Of a DNA stretch of 64,000 bases, positions 7,077-16,932 are shown in pieces. The translations under genes and the position numbers were made by a program. The notes under the pieces were generated by a model. It saw only the letters and a program-made list of their open reading frames with translations. It was not told the DNA's origin and did not search any database. Position 1 is the first letter of the stretch; each line of letters starts with the position of its first letter. The stretch covers positions 507,884 to 571,883 of the forward strand of contig NZ_FXSZ01000002.1 in NCBI RefSeq assembly GCF_900182575.1. Direction: 5' to 3'. This DNA comes from Solitalea koreensis (GTDB lineage: Bacteria > Bacteroidota > Bacteroidia > Sphingobacteriales > Sphingobacteriaceae).

Positions 7077-8951
7077 ATGAAGAGAATAACACTGACCTTG
7101 CTGATTCCATTACTGGTACTTACATCACAAAGCTTATTTGCCCAGAATGAACGTATAACCAAGCATAATGATTCCTCCAATACTGTAATCCTTAAAGATT
7201 ATCAACTAAAATTGGCAGAAATTGAAAAACAACACATCGCCGATTCTCTTCAAAAATTAAAATTAGAAGCTCAGATTAATGCGTTAAAAACAACCGATAA
7301 TTTAAAAAAGGAAGAATTACAGAAAAAAATACAGGAATTAAATTCGAAAGAGGAAAAACGACTGGCTCAAAAGAAAGCACGTATCGATTCCTTACGGCAT
7401 ACGGCCCAAAATTTTCCTGTATACGGTTTTTTCAATGATACTTTGTTTAATATCTATAGCAATTTAGGAAGCTTTTCCGCACGCGAACGAGCAGAAGCAG
7501 TTAGTGAAAGAATAAAAAAAACAGCTAATGATTTCAAATTTAATCGTGATTCACTAGTTATAAGCCAATCGGAATCAACAGTTGAAATTAATTTTGGTGA
7601 AACCATCCTCATGAGTGTATCAGAGAATGATGCCCTATGGAATAATTCAACTAAACTTGAGTTGGCAAAAAAATATCAAGACATAATTAGCAATGCTATT
7701 CTGGAATATAAATCCGAAACTAGTTTTACAACTTTGATAAAAGAGATCGGTCTTTCATTACTTGTTCTTTCAGTTTTGGGTGCAATCATCCATTATTTTA
7801 AAAAACTATTCAAATGGACAGCAATTAAAATTCAACAGCATGAAAACAATAGGATAAAAGGTATAAAGATTAGGGATTACACCTTATTTAATGCTAAACA
7901 ACAGGTAAACGCGCTATTGAGTCTTAACAATGTTCTCAAATGGTTATTCATTCTATTGGCCGTTTATATTACATTACCGATACTTTTTGGAATCTTTCCA
8001 TGGACTAAAAACTTCACAACCACTTTATTTGGTTACGTTTTAAACCCTCTAAAAAAAATTGTGCTCGCTTTCTGGAGCTATTTACCGAACCTCATTACCA
8101 TAATTGTAATAATCATAGTATTTCGCTACATTTTAAGAGGTATTAATTTTTTAAAGATTGAAATTCAGAGAGGTAATTTGAAAATCTCCGGATTTTATCC
8201 TGATTGGGCCAACCCTACCTATCAAATTGTTCGCATTTTGGTATTAGCTTTTATGGTGATTGTAATATTCCCATACCTACCAGGCAGTGATTCTCCAATA
8301 TTTCGCGGGGTTTCAGTTTTCCTAGGATTCCTATTCACTTTTGGCTCAGCAGGTTCGCTTTCAAATATTATTGCCGGTTTAGTACTTACCTATATGCGAT
8401 TATTCAAAATTGGAGACAGGGTTAAAATTGGAGAAGAAGTAGGTGATGTTATAGAAAAATCAATGCTGGTTACACGAATAAGAACCATAAAGAATGAAAT
8501 AATATCGATCCCTAATTCAACAGTAATGAATAGTCACACGATCAACTATAGCAGTGATGCTCCGGATAAAGGATTGATACTACATACTACTGTAACTATT
8601 GGTTATGACGTTCCCTGGAGAAATATGCACAAAGCATTGATAGATGCGGCTATAAAAACCGAACATATTTTACCGGATCCTGCTCCTTTTGTATTACAAA
8701 CAAGTTTAGATGATTTTTATGTTTCCTATCAAATAAACGCATACACAAAAGAACCTAACAAACAAGCTTTTATCTATTCCAATCTGCATCAAAACATACA
8801 AGATTGTTGTAATGAAGTGGGCATAGAAATTCTTTCTCCTCATTATAGAGCAGCAAGAGATGGAAATATGACCACCATCCCATCAAATTACCTTGATAAA
8901 AATTATAAAGCTCCGGTATTTACAGTAAGAAATGTGAATACAAAAGAATAA
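7077..8951 (+). CDS. MscS-family mechanosensitive ion channel, long form
   Basis: A 624-residue channel predicted to open under hypo-osmotic membrane tension. It begins with a signal peptide (LLIPLLVLTSQSLFAQ). A charged periplasmic region with coiled-coil character follows at about residues 45-110, then several membrane segments between about 220 and 435. The MscS pore/beta domain follows, with GSAGSLSNIIAGLVLTYM and the beta-domain segment IPNSTVMNSHTINYSS. It is twice the size of minimal MscS because of the periplasmic and extra membrane segments. It opens a run of six same-strand transport genes, and the next ATG lies 8 nt after its stop. Confidence 0.9.
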   Translation: MKRITLTLLIPLLVLTSQSLFAQNERITKHNDSSNTVILKDYQLKLAEIEKQHIADSLQKLKLEAQINALKTTDNLKKEELQKKIQELNSKEEKRLAQKKARIDSLRHTAQNFPVYGFFNDTLFNIYSNLGSFSARERAEAVSERIKKTANDFKFNRDSLVISQSESTVEINFGETILMSVSENDALWNNSTKLELAKKYQDIISNAILEYKSETSFTTLIKEIGLSLLVLSVLGAIIHYFKKLFKWTAIKIQQHENNRIKGIKIRDYTLFNAKQQVNALLSLNNVLKWLFILLAVYITLPILFGIFPWTKNFTTTLFGYVLNPLKKIVLAFWSYLPNLITIIVIIIVFRYILRGINFLKIEIQRGNLKISGFYPDWANPTYQIVRILVLAFMVIVIFPYLPGSDSPIFRGVSVFLGFLFTFGSAGSLSNIIAGLVLTYMRLFKIGDRVKIGEEVGDVIEKSMLVTRIRTIKNEIISIPNSTVMNSHTINYSSDAPDKGLILHTTVTIGYDVPWRNMHKALIDAAIKTEHILPDPAPFVLQTSLDDFYVSYQINAYTKEPNKQAFIYSNLHQNIQDCCNEVGIEILSPHYRAARDGNMTTIPSNYLDKNYKAPVFTVRNVNTKE

Positions 8952-8959
8952 GAGTAAAA

Positions 8960-10699
8960 ATGACGGTAACTAATAAAAAGCTAAACGAATTAAAGGCTAC
9001 GGCTATTTGTGGTAACGATATAAGCTCTTCCTGTTTATATGTTTCGGCCCTTACCATATTATATGCAGGCCAATATGCATGGATTTCCCTGCTTTTCGTA
9101 GCATTTGTTTTATTCTTATTCCGTAGAATATATGGAGAGGTTGTCGGAGCTATTCCGTTAAATGGGGGCGCATACAATGTATTATTAAACACAGCAACCA
9201 AACGGATGGCATCTCTTGCTGCCACGCTTACCATTTTATCTTATATGGCCACAGCCGTTCTCTCTGCCGGTGAAGCCATGCATTATTTAAGCAAAATATT
9301 TTCTTCCTTGGATGTAACTATTGCTACCATTGTTGTACTCTTTACATTCACCGGTTTGGCTATTTTAGGCATTGGGGAATCAGCAATAGTGGCGATGATA
9401 ATTTTCATTGTCCACCTGCTTACCCTTTCTTTTTTAGTATTGGTTTCAATTTGGTTCTTAATTAACAATGGCTTATCAACATTTCATATAAACTGGCAGG
9501 TTCCTATCAAGTATGGCAATCTAACGCATGCTTTATTTTTTGGCTTTTCAGCGGCTATGCTTGGCATTTCTGGGTTTGAAAGTTCTGCAAATTTTGTAGA
9601 GGAACAACAGCCTGGAGTATTTCCTAAAACACTGCGTAATATGTGGGTAGTAGTGAGCTTTTTCAATCCTGTTATTGCCTTGCTTGTCATATGCATTATC
9701 CCGATTTCGCAAGTTGGGGAACATAAAGAATCATTACTCGCCTTTTTAGGACAAACAACCGGAGGGTCATTATTTGCTTATCTCATTTCCATTGATGCTG
9801 TTTTAGTTTTATGTGGAGCTGTATTAACTTCTTTTGTCGGAGTTTCAGGCTTGTTGGAACGAATTACCTTAGATAGAATACTCCCTAATTTCTTCCTGAA
9901 GAAAAATAAACGTGGAGCAAGTTATCGTATCATCATTACATTTTTGATTTTGTGCGTATCGGTATTAATGGCTACTAGTGGAAATCTTGAAGCCTTAGCA
10001 GGTGTTTACACCTTTTCATTTCTTACGGTAATGGCTTTATTTGCTGTCGGTAACCTTTTATTAAAATTCAAACGAAAAAAACTACCACGACCAGAAAGGG
10101 CCAAAGAGCATATCGTTATACTTGCCATAGTGGCTGTATTAATAGCTTTCTTAGGCAATGTTAAACTAAACCTCAATTCTCTTTATACATTTATAGAGTA
10201 TCTGCTGCCTTCATTGCTATTCATTTACATGATGCTCAATCGGGCATTTTTACTAAAGGTGTTAATTGAAGTAATAGAATATTTCTATGAACCATTACGC
10301 AAAGCAGTAGTAGTGAGTAATCGATACCTAACTACTATGCATTCAAAGATCAATGCGCAGGAATTTGTATTTTTCACTAAAGGAGATAATGTTGCCGTAC
10401 TCAATAAAGTAATGCAGTACGTTGAATTGAATGAAACAACAAAAAAACTGAAGATTGTTAATATTAAAAAGAAAGGTGATACAAATGAGTTACTTAAAGT
10501 AGATATTGAAGTTCTTGATAGAGCATATCCTGATATTGCCATTGATTTTATTGAAATAGAAGGAATCTTTGGCCCTGAAATCATCGATGAACTTTCAAAA
10601 AAATGGCATATACCCAAAAACTTCATGTTTATAGGATCGTTAAGTAATAAATTCCCGTATCATATTTCAGAATTAGGAGGCGTACGGTTAATCATGTAA
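8960..10699 (+). CDS. APC-superfamily permease with cytosolic C-terminal domain
   Basis: A 579-residue inner-membrane transporter of the amino acid/polyamine/organocation superfamily. About twelve hydrophobic segments cover residues 25-430; family-like stretches include GAIPLNGGAYNVLLN and GISGFESSANFVEEQQ. The last 125 or so residues are soluble and start after YRYLTT-like basic sequence; this tail is longer than in most APC members and its role is unknown. The substrate cannot be named from sequence. The gene sits between an MscS channel and a DASS carrier with gaps of 8 and 3 nt, so an operon is likely. Confidence 0.85.
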   Translation: MTVTNKKLNELKATAICGNDISSSCLYVSALTILYAGQYAWISLLFVAFVLFLFRRIYGEVVGAIPLNGGAYNVLLNTATKRMASLAATLTILSYMATAVLSAGEAMHYLSKIFSSLDVTIATIVVLFTFTGLAILGIGESAIVAMIIFIVHLLTLSFLVLVSIWFLINNGLSTFHINWQVPIKYGNLTHALFFGFSAAMLGISGFESSANFVEEQQPGVFPKTLRNMWVVVSFFNPVIALLVICIIPISQVGEHKESLLAFLGQTTGGSLFAYLISIDAVLVLCGAVLTSFVGVSGLLERITLDRILPNFFLKKNKRGASYRIIITFLILCVSVLMATSGNLEALAGVYTFSFLTVMALFAVGNLLLKFKRKKLPRPERAKEHIVILAIVAVLIAFLGNVKLNLNSLYTFIEYLLPSLLFIYMMLNRAFLLKVLIEVIEYFYEPLRKAVVVSNRYLTTMHSKINAQEFVFFTKGDNVAVLNKVMQYVELNETTKKLKIVNIKKKGDTNELLKVDIEVLDRAYPDIAIDFIEIEGIFGPEIIDELSKKWHIPKNFMFIGSLSNKFPYHISELGGVRLIM

Positions 10700-10702
10700 A
10701 AA

Positions 10703-12490
10703 ATGGAAATCGCGATCGTATTGGGTTTGTTGGTTATCGTGTTAGCACTTTTTATTTCCGAAAAACTTTCGGTTGATGTGATAACTATTTTAATGCTCAT
10801 CACACTGATTTCCAGTAAAATAATAACCAAAGAAGAGGCCTTTAATGGATTTGGAAATGACTTTATCATTATGCTTGCCTCCATTTTTGTGATAGGAGCT
10901 GCTATTCAAAAAAGTGAAGTATTTAATACCGTAAGTTCAAGCTTAGTTGTAAAATTAGGCAGCAAACCCATTATCATTTTAAGTACCATTATGGTTTTTA
11001 CTGCGCTCCTCTCGGCCTTCATGAATAACACTTCAATAACCGCTATGCTTATCGCACCGGTACTGGCCATTAGTAAAAAAATAAACATAAGCGCATCCAA
11101 ATTTTTAATGCCGGTAGCTTTTGCCTCTATGTTAGGTGGCACATGTACACTTATTGGGACCTCCGCTAATATTGCCGGTAGCGCTTATCTTGAAGAATCC
11201 GGAATTGCTCCTTTATATATGTTTGAACTACTGCCTATGGGCATTGTGCTTTGTGCCGTAGGTATTTTTTACCTGATGATAACCAGCAGGTATCTATTGC
11301 CTTCTTATAAAAGCATTGAGGATGTAAAATCAATCAGAAAATACCTTAGTGAAGTGGTTATTAAACCCGAATCACGTTTAATTGGCAAAAAATTAATGAA
11401 TGATGAATTCAAAAATTTAAATCTTGAAATAGTAAGAGTTATACGTGGTATTAATGATTTGGTGATTGAAGATGATATAATAGAAGCAAATGACCATATT
11501 CTTTTAGTAGGTACAATAGAAGACCTGCTTAAAATTAAGGAATATTATTTTATCGATATCATTGGTGAAAACGAAGAAGAGGAAAAGCCCGATAAAAATG
11601 AAGAAAGTGAGGAAAAGAGAAAAAGTAAAGAATCAAAAATAAAACACGTTGCAGAAGTATTGATTAATCGAAATTCCTCTATGAGAGGAAAATACATTAA
11701 GAATGTTAATTTTTACAAGCAATGGAACCTGGTGGTCCTTGGGGTATATCGTTTCGGTGAACGGGTTGAAAAGAAAATTGACGATACCATTTTACGAATG
11801 GGTGACATTTTATTTGTGCAAGGAACCTCATCCGATATTAAAAGTTTTGTCGCTGTTGATGATATTGTACTGATCAATGAGACTCCCAAAAAAATTAATT
11901 TCAAAAACAGGGGTTGGTTAGTTTTTGCATTCTTTCTAACTGCAATTTTTTTAAGTGTTACGGGGTTTATGTCAATAAGTGTTGCATTCATGGCTGTTGC
12001 AGCACTAAGTGTGATGTTAAAAGCAATTACTGTTGAAGAGGCTTACCATGCTGTAGATTGGCGTTTATTAATTTTGATTGGAGGCATGACCGCTTTTGGT
12101 GTAGCAATGAAAAATTCAGGAAGCGACAAATTTATTGCTCAACTAATCGTGCATACATTCGAAAATTCCAACCCCAGTACTATAATGGCCGCTTTTATGA
12201 TTATAACGGTTTTACTTACTCAACCGCTATCAAATGCGGCATCAGCATTAGTAATGCTTCCAATTGCAATAAGTACCGCCAATGCTATGGGCGTAAATGA
12301 AAGAAGTTTTGCAATTGCCATAATTGTCTCCGCTTCCATTTCCATGATAACCCCATTTGAACCTGCTTGTATTTTAGTTTATGGACCCGGTAAATATAAA
12401 TTTAGTGATTTTGTAAAAACTGGAGGTCCCTTAACTATTTTACTGCTTATTGTTGTATGGCATCTGATACCGATAATTTGGAAGCTTTAA
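10703..12490 (+). CDS. DASS/SLC13-type anion carrier with two RCK_C (TrkA-C) domains
   Basis: A 595-residue membrane carrier. N-terminal membrane segments include AFMNNTSITAMLIAPVL, the typical DASS hairpin, and GGTCTLIGTSANI. A central cytosolic insert of about 200 residues carries two RCK_C-like domains at about 215-280 and 320-390. An acidic/basic linker (ENEEEEKPDKNEESEE) separates them. The second membrane half has PLSNAASALVMLPIA and a C-terminal pore-like segment. RCK_C domains bind small ligands or nucleotides in related proteins, so allosteric control is inferred. Likely substrates are dicarboxylates, sulfate or other anions. Confidence 0.88.
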   Translation: MEIAIVLGLLVIVLALFISEKLSVDVITILMLITLISSKIITKEEAFNGFGNDFIIMLASIFVIGAAIQKSEVFNTVSSSLVVKLGSKPIIILSTIMVFTALLSAFMNNTSITAMLIAPVLAISKKINISASKFLMPVAFASMLGGTCTLIGTSANIAGSAYLEESGIAPLYMFELLPMGIVLCAVGIFYLMITSRYLLPSYKSIEDVKSIRKYLSEVVIKPESRLIGKKLMNDEFKNLNLEIVRVIRGINDLVIEDDIIEANDHILLVGTIEDLLKIKEYYFIDIIGENEEEEKPDKNEESEEKRKSKESKIKHVAEVLINRNSSMRGKYIKNVNFYKQWNLVVLGVYRFGERVEKKIDDTILRMGDILFVQGTSSDIKSFVAVDDIVLINETPKKINFKNRGWLVFAFFLTAIFLSVTGFMSISVAFMAVAALSVMLKAITVEEAYHAVDWRLLILIGGMTAFGVAMKNSGSDKFIAQLIVHTFENSNPSTIMAAFMIITVLLTQPLSNAASALVMLPIAISTANAMGVNERSFAIAIIVSASISMITPFEPACILVYGPGKYKFSDFVKTGGPLTILLLIVVWHLIPIIWKL

Positions 12491-12516
12491 CTCAAACTCA
12501 TTAAATATTTTTTACC

Positions 12517-13359
12517 ATGGAAATCAATGAATTATTAAAAACAGAAATCATCAACACTGGCAAACTTTCAATAACTATTGGTGATATTCTTAACGCAACA
12601 GTGATTTTAATCGCTGCTTATATTTCCATCAGAGTATTATCCGCCTTAATTACCCACTCCTTTGTTAGAAAATCAAAATCTGATGGACGACATATTTCGA
12701 TTATTAAGCTATTGAAATACTTCATCTGGATACTGGCTATCATACTTACGCTTCAGTCGCTGGGTATAGACATTACTTTTTTGATTGCGAGTTCTGCCGC
12801 TTTGCTGGTCGGAATTGGTTTAGGGCTACAAAATGTTTTTAAAGATTTTATTTCGGGCATTACCTTACTGTTTGAAGGAACAATAAAAGTAAATGATATA
12901 GTTGATGTGGATGGAATGGTTGTACAGGTAAATGAAATTTCATTACGAACTTCGAAAGTAACGACCAGGGAAGATAACGTTGTAATTATCCCCAATCATA
13001 AATTCATTGAAGATAAAATTGTTAACTGGACCAATAATATGTTACCTACCCGATTTAAAATTAATGTCGGTGTCGACTATTCATCGGATGTGGATTTGGT
13101 TGAAAAAAGTTTAATTGAATGCGCCTTAAGCCATAAGGATGTTTTAAATGATAATAACTACTCCCCTTCTGTGCGATTAATGGACTTTGGAAGTTCTTCT
13201 ATAGATTTTCAATTGATATTTTATAGTTATAACTTATTTAGAATAGAAAAAGTTAAAAGTCAAATTCGTTTTGAAATAGCCAGAACGTTTAAGGAACAGC
13301 ATATTATCATACCTTTTAATCAATTAGTCATTCATCAAACAAAAGCCGACAACTCGTAA
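12517..13359 (+). CDS. MscS-family mechanosensitive channel, short form
   Basis: A 280-residue channel close in size to E. coli MscS. About three membrane segments cover residues 20-110. The pore helix region LLVGIGLGLQNVFKDFISG comes next, followed by the beta domain with IIPNHKFIEDKIVNWT and the alpha-beta cytoplasmic vestibule. It is the second MscS-type gene in the transport cluster and differs from the long form at 7077 in lacking a signal peptide and periplasmic region. It starts 26 nt after the DASS carrier stop. Confidence 0.92.
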   Translation: MEINELLKTEIINTGKLSITIGDILNATVILIAAYISIRVLSALITHSFVRKSKSDGRHISIIKLLKYFIWILAIILTLQSLGIDITFLIASSAALLVGIGLGLQNVFKDFISGITLLFEGTIKVNDIVDVDGMVVQVNEISLRTSKVTTREDNVVIIPNHKFIEDKIVNWTNNMLPTRFKINVGVDYSSDVDLVEKSLIECALSHKDVLNDNNYSPSVRLMDFGSSSIDFQLIFYSYNLFRIEKVKSQIRFEIARTFKEQHIIIPFNQLVIHQTKADNS

Positions 13360-13401
13360 TACTAAATTTTGAATTAAGATTCTATCTAATATCTTTAGTA
13401 A

Positions 13402-14628
13402 ATGACTACACAAATCATCCTTACCATATGCGCCTTGCTTTTAGTAGCCTATTTTTTTGAGATCACCTCGTCGCGAACCAAAATACCCTCGGTAATTTTA
13501 CTATTACTGTTAGGATGGGGAGCAAAACAAACTTCAATGCTTTTAAAACTTCAAATACCTGATCTCTCCACACTGCTTCCAATATTTGGCACCATTGGTT
13601 TAATCTTGATCGTTCTAGAAGGTTCGCTAGAACTTGAATTAAAAAAAGAAAAAAGATCTTTCATCGAAAAGTCTTTTTTTGTTGCCTTTATACCTATGTG
13701 TGCCTTGGCTTTTTTAAGTGCATTTTTATTTAATTTTTTTGGTGATTTCTCCTTTAAAAAAAGTCTTATTAATGTAATTCCACTTTGTATTATAAGCAGC
13801 GCTATAGCTATTCCAAGTGTAAAAAATTTATCAACAAGCAACAAAGAGTTTGTGATATACGAAAGTAGTATGTCAGATATTCTGGGTGTTTTATTTTTTG
13901 ATTTTATGGTATTGAATGAAGCAATTGAATTAAAATCATTTGGACATTTTGCCTTAAACTTATTAGTGATTTTCGTTATCTCATTCATAGCTACAATTAT
14001 TCTATCTTATTTATTAAGAAAAATTGATCACCACATAAAATTTGCACCAATTATTATTCTGGTGGTATTAATCTATACATTATCAAAAATCTATCACCTA
14101 CCCGGGCTGATTTTCATTTTATTATTTGGCCTTTTTATTGGGAATATAGATGAACTAAAAGATCAAAAGTTAATTAAGCTTTTACAAGCTGAAAAATTAG
14201 ATAAAGAAGTTCAACGGTTTAAAGACATTTTAATCGAAGGAACATTTCTGATCAGATCCTTTTTTTTCATTTTATTCGGTTACTTAATTAACACAGCAGA
14301 AATTATTAATACCGAAACCTTAGGCTTAGCCATCGCCATAACGGGAGGCATTTTTTTGTTCAGGTTTATACTATTGAAAGCATCAAAACTACCGCTCAAA
14401 CCGCTTCTATTCATTGCTCCAAGAGGATTAATTACTATTCTGCTTTTTTTTGCAATACCTTCGGCACAAGTAATTTCACTAGTAAACAAATCATTGGTAA
14501 TTCAGATTATCATTTTAACAGCAGTAGTCATGATGATAGGCTTAATGATAAATAAAAACGAAAAGATTAATTCTTTGCAAGTAGCAAAAAATAAAGATTC
14601 TGTAGACTCAAATTCATCCACTCTCTAA
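13402..14628 (+). CDS. Cation:proton antiporter (CPA family)
   Basis: A 408-residue protein with about twelve hydrophobic segments. It looks like a Na+/H+ or K+/H+ exchanger. Visible family-like features are the second segment PSVILLLLLGWGAKQ, the glycine-rich IFGTIGLILIVLEGSLELEL, and AFAPRGLITILLFFA-like sequence near residue 335 (seen as IAPRGLITILLFFAIP). No RCK domain is attached. The neighbours are MscS on one side and a dicarboxylate/glutamate symporter on the other, consistent with ion and osmotic homeostasis. Confidence 0.85.
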   Translation: MTTQIILTICALLLVAYFFEITSSRTKIPSVILLLLLGWGAKQTSMLLKLQIPDLSTLLPIFGTIGLILIVLEGSLELELKKEKRSFIEKSFFVAFIPMCALAFLSAFLFNFFGDFSFKKSLINVIPLCIISSAIAIPSVKNLSTSNKEFVIYESSMSDILGVLFFDFMVLNEAIELKSFGHFALNLLVIFVISFIATIILSYLLRKIDHHIKFAPIIILVVLIYTLSKIYHLPGLIFILLFGLFIGNIDELKDQKLIKLLQAEKLDKEVQRFKDILIEGTFLIRSFFFILFGYLINTAEIINTETLGLAIAITGGIFLFRFILLKASKLPLKPLLFIAPRGLITILLFFAIPSAQVISLVNKSLVIQIIILTAVVMMIGLMINKNEKINSLQVAKNKDSVDSNSSTL

Positions 14629-14699
14629 AAGATCGTTTCTTTCCACAAAATGAAAAGCCAACTTTCTTGGATTTTTATAGCTTTGTGGGTTGACAAATA

Positions 14700-16124
14700 A
14701 TGCTGATGAAGTCTAAAAAAAATAAACTTACCCTTTACATTGTTATTGCTCTTATCGCCGGTATTTTCTTAGGCTATATACTCAATACAAACTATCTGAA
14801 TACTCATAACGAAGCACTTGTTAAAGCCACTGTGCAAGCTAAAGTTGCTGAATCTAAAATGGCTACCATTACCGACAGCTCTTCAGTGGTATTTCAACAA
14901 TTGGTTAAAGAGAAAGCTGAGGCAGAAAAAATCAAATCAGACAACGATAAGTTTCGGGAGAAAAAATTGGAGCCTTTTACCATGTTGAGCGACATTTTTC
15001 TTCGTCTGATAAAAATGATTGTTGCTCCGTTGGTGCTTACCACACTAGTAGTTGGCGTTGCTAAACTAGGTGACATCAAAGCAGTAGGACGTATTGGCGG
15101 AAAAACTTTGTTATGGTTTTTAGGAGCCAGTTTACTCTCCTTAATATTAGGAATGATATTGGTAAACATTTTCCGTCCGGGAGAGGCAATGAATCTTCCT
15201 TTACCTGATAGTCATACTAATACAGGAATTCAAAAGGCTGCGTTGAGTCTTAAGGATTTTATCGCTCACATTTTTCCGAAAAGCATTGCTGAATCAATGG
15301 CAACAAACGAGATTTTGCAAATCGTTGTATTTGCAATCTTCTTTGGCGTTGCAACAGCTGCTATTGGTGAACAGGGTCAAATTATTATCAAATTTTTCGA
15401 TGCAGTAGCACACGTAATTTTAAAAGTTACAGGTTATGTAATGAATTTTGCTCCATTTGCAGTATTCGGAGCCATGACCGCTATCATTGCAAAACAAGGT
15501 TTGAGTGTGCTTTCAACCTATGCCCTATTCATTATTGAATTTTACGGAGGTTTAATTTTACTATGGTTAATCCTGACGTTCATCGGATCATTAATTCTGA
15601 AAAAACGTGCGTTTAGCCTGGTTGGAAGTTTGAAAGAACCTATCCTATTGGCCTTCAGCACATCGAGTAGTGAAGCGGCATATCCAAAAACATTACAACA
15701 ACTTGAACGCTTTGGCTGCAAGAATAAGATTGTAAGTTTTGTACTGCCTCTTGGCTATTCATTCAATTTGGATGGATCTATGATGTATATGACCTTTGCA
15801 TCTTTGTTTATCGCACAATCGTATGACATCCATTTGGCATTTGCACAGCAAGTTTCGATGCTTCTCATTCTCATGCTCACCAGTAAGGGCATTGCAGGTG
15901 TACCCCGCGCTTCATTAGTGGTAATTGCCGGAACGATTGCAACATTTAATATTCCTGAAGCCGGATTAGCACTTTTACTGGGTATAGATCCGCTGTTGGA
16001 TATGGGACGTTCGGCTACCAATGTGGTAGGTAACAGTATTGCCACTGCCGTAATCAGTAAATGGGAAGGAGAACTAGGAGAACCACTTACTGTTGAAGAT
16101 GATGCCGAAATTGAATTGAGCTAA
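14700..16124 (+). CDS. Dicarboxylate/amino acid:cation symporter (DAACS family)
   Basis: A 474-residue secondary transporter of the GltP/DctA type, which takes up C4-dicarboxylates, glutamate or aspartate with Na+ or H+. The family signatures are recognisable in a modified form: the first serine-rich hairpin AFSTSSSEAAYP, the SFNLDGSMMYMTFASLF segment, the second hairpin SKGIAGVPRASLVVIAGT, and LLDMGRSATNVVGNS near the end. An extra hydrophilic, partly helical segment of about 60 residues lies between the first two membrane helices (about 30-95). The ATG at 14706 is an alternative start. It closes the transport run. Confidence 0.92.
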   Translation: MLMKSKKNKLTLYIVIALIAGIFLGYILNTNYLNTHNEALVKATVQAKVAESKMATITDSSSVVFQQLVKEKAEAEKIKSDNDKFREKKLEPFTMLSDIFLRLIKMIVAPLVLTTLVVGVAKLGDIKAVGRIGGKTLLWFLGASLLSLILGMILVNIFRPGEAMNLPLPDSHTNTGIQKAALSLKDFIAHIFPKSIAESMATNEILQIVVFAIFFGVATAAIGEQGQIIIKFFDAVAHVILKVTGYVMNFAPFAVFGAMTAIIAKQGLSVLSTYALFIIEFYGGLILLWLILTFIGSLILKKRAFSLVGSLKEPILLAFSTSSSEAAYPKTLQQLERFGCKNKIVSFVLPLGYSFNLDGSMMYMTFASLFIAQSYDIHLAFAQQVSMLLILMLTSKGIAGVPRASLVVIAGTIATFNIPEAGLALLLGIDPLLDMGRSATNVVGNSIATAVISKWEGELGEPLTVEDDAEIELS

Positions 16125-16140
16125 GTCCATTGCCGGCCCT

Positions 16141-16188
16141 CGAATCTTTTTCGACTTTTAACTTTACACTTTTGACTTATAACTTAAA
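16141..16188. repeat. Low-complexity intergenic repeat
   Basis: Imperfect repeats of an 'acttttnactt' unit (gacttttaactttacacttttgacttataactt) directly before the next ATG. It belongs to the same class of degenerate intergenic repeats as those near 3110 and 34250. Confidence 0.4.
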
Positions 16189-16674
16189 ATGACTGACCGC
16201 TTTAAAAAGATTTATCTTTTAACCATGATCATCGGATCGTTTTTGATCTATATGACGTATTATTATTACAACACCTACTTTAAAAAAGCACATTACAAAT
16301 TTGTGGAGTTCGAAAACTTTGAGGTACGGTACACAAAAGGAGATTTATTATTATACGACTATGATTCTAAAACCGGAATTTTAAAAACTCGTGTAACCCC
16401 TGATTCAATCAGCACCAAAACGATTAAACTTTCTCCGGAAACCTTAAAATCCATTCATCAAAAAATGTGGGATTTGATGTTCTTTGATACGCCTGATCAT
16501 CTTACAGTGGCTGATCAACCAGGAACAGATGCACCTCGTTATTTTCTAGAAATGAATTATCAGAAAAAAAGTAAAAGTGTAACCTGGGACGAAAACTATC
16601 CTAAAAATCATTACACAGATAAAATAGGTGAACTAAAGAAATTTATAGAAACCCGTATTGAAGAAAACCAATAA
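16189..16674 (+). CDS. Hypothetical membrane-anchored protein
   Basis: I do not recognise the family of this 161-residue protein. One hydrophobic segment, residues 10-27 (YLLTMIIGSFLIYMTYYYY), would anchor it in the inner membrane, leaving a soluble domain of about 130 residues. That domain is rich in charged and aromatic residues, with KTIKLSPETLKSIHQ and a final KIGELKKFIETRIEE helix. It lies between the dicarboxylate symporter and an RHS remnant. Composition and codon use look ordinary for the window. Confidence 0.65.
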   Translation: MTDRFKKIYLLTMIIGSFLIYMTYYYYNTYFKKAHYKFVEFENFEVRYTKGDLLLYDYDSKTGILKTRVTPDSISTKTIKLSPETLKSIHQKMWDLMFFDTPDHLTVADQPGTDAPRYFLEMNYQKKSKSVTWDENYPKNHYTDKIGELKKFIETRIEENQ

Positions 16675-16892
16675 ATAGGGCAAACCAGCACGATTACGGC
16701 GCACGGTTCTATGATCCGGTAATTGCAAGATGGATAACGATTGACCCCAAAGCAGAGTTAGGTAGAAGATGGTCTCCTTACAACTACGGATGGAATAATG
16801 CTATTCGAAATATTGATCCCGATGGAATGTTTGCTGCTCCACCAGATTATTTTGAAAAAGAAAATGGTGAGATTGTACTCACGCTCTTCTAA
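16675..16892 (+). pseudogene. Remnant of the RHS-repeat-associated core domain
   Basis: An open stretch after the stop at 16674 encodes QHDYGARFYDPVIARWITID, then KAELGRRWSPYNYGWNNAIR and NIDPDGM, then about 17 more residues to a stop at 16890-16892. This is the highly conserved end of the RHS core (YDYGARFYDP...W...DP...SPYNYVxNNPIxxIDPDG). In intact polymorphic toxins the core is preceded by long YD repeats and followed by a variable toxin domain. Here there is no start codon, no repeats and almost no tip. It is a displaced or deleted RHS 3' piece. Confidence 0.85.
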
Positions 16893-16915
16893 GTCTTCCT
16901 TTTCGGGAGACTTAG
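16889..16915. repeat. Hairpin repeat element, copy 1
   Basis: CTAAGTCT...AGACTTAG palindrome with a TTCCTTTTCGGG interior, starting inside the stop region of the RHS remnant. Together with flanking bases (16883-16903) it matches copy 2 at 17558-17578 with one mismatch in 21. No T-run follows, so it is not a typical terminator. Confidence 0.65.
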
Positions 16916-16932
16916 CCCCGTTCTTATAATCT

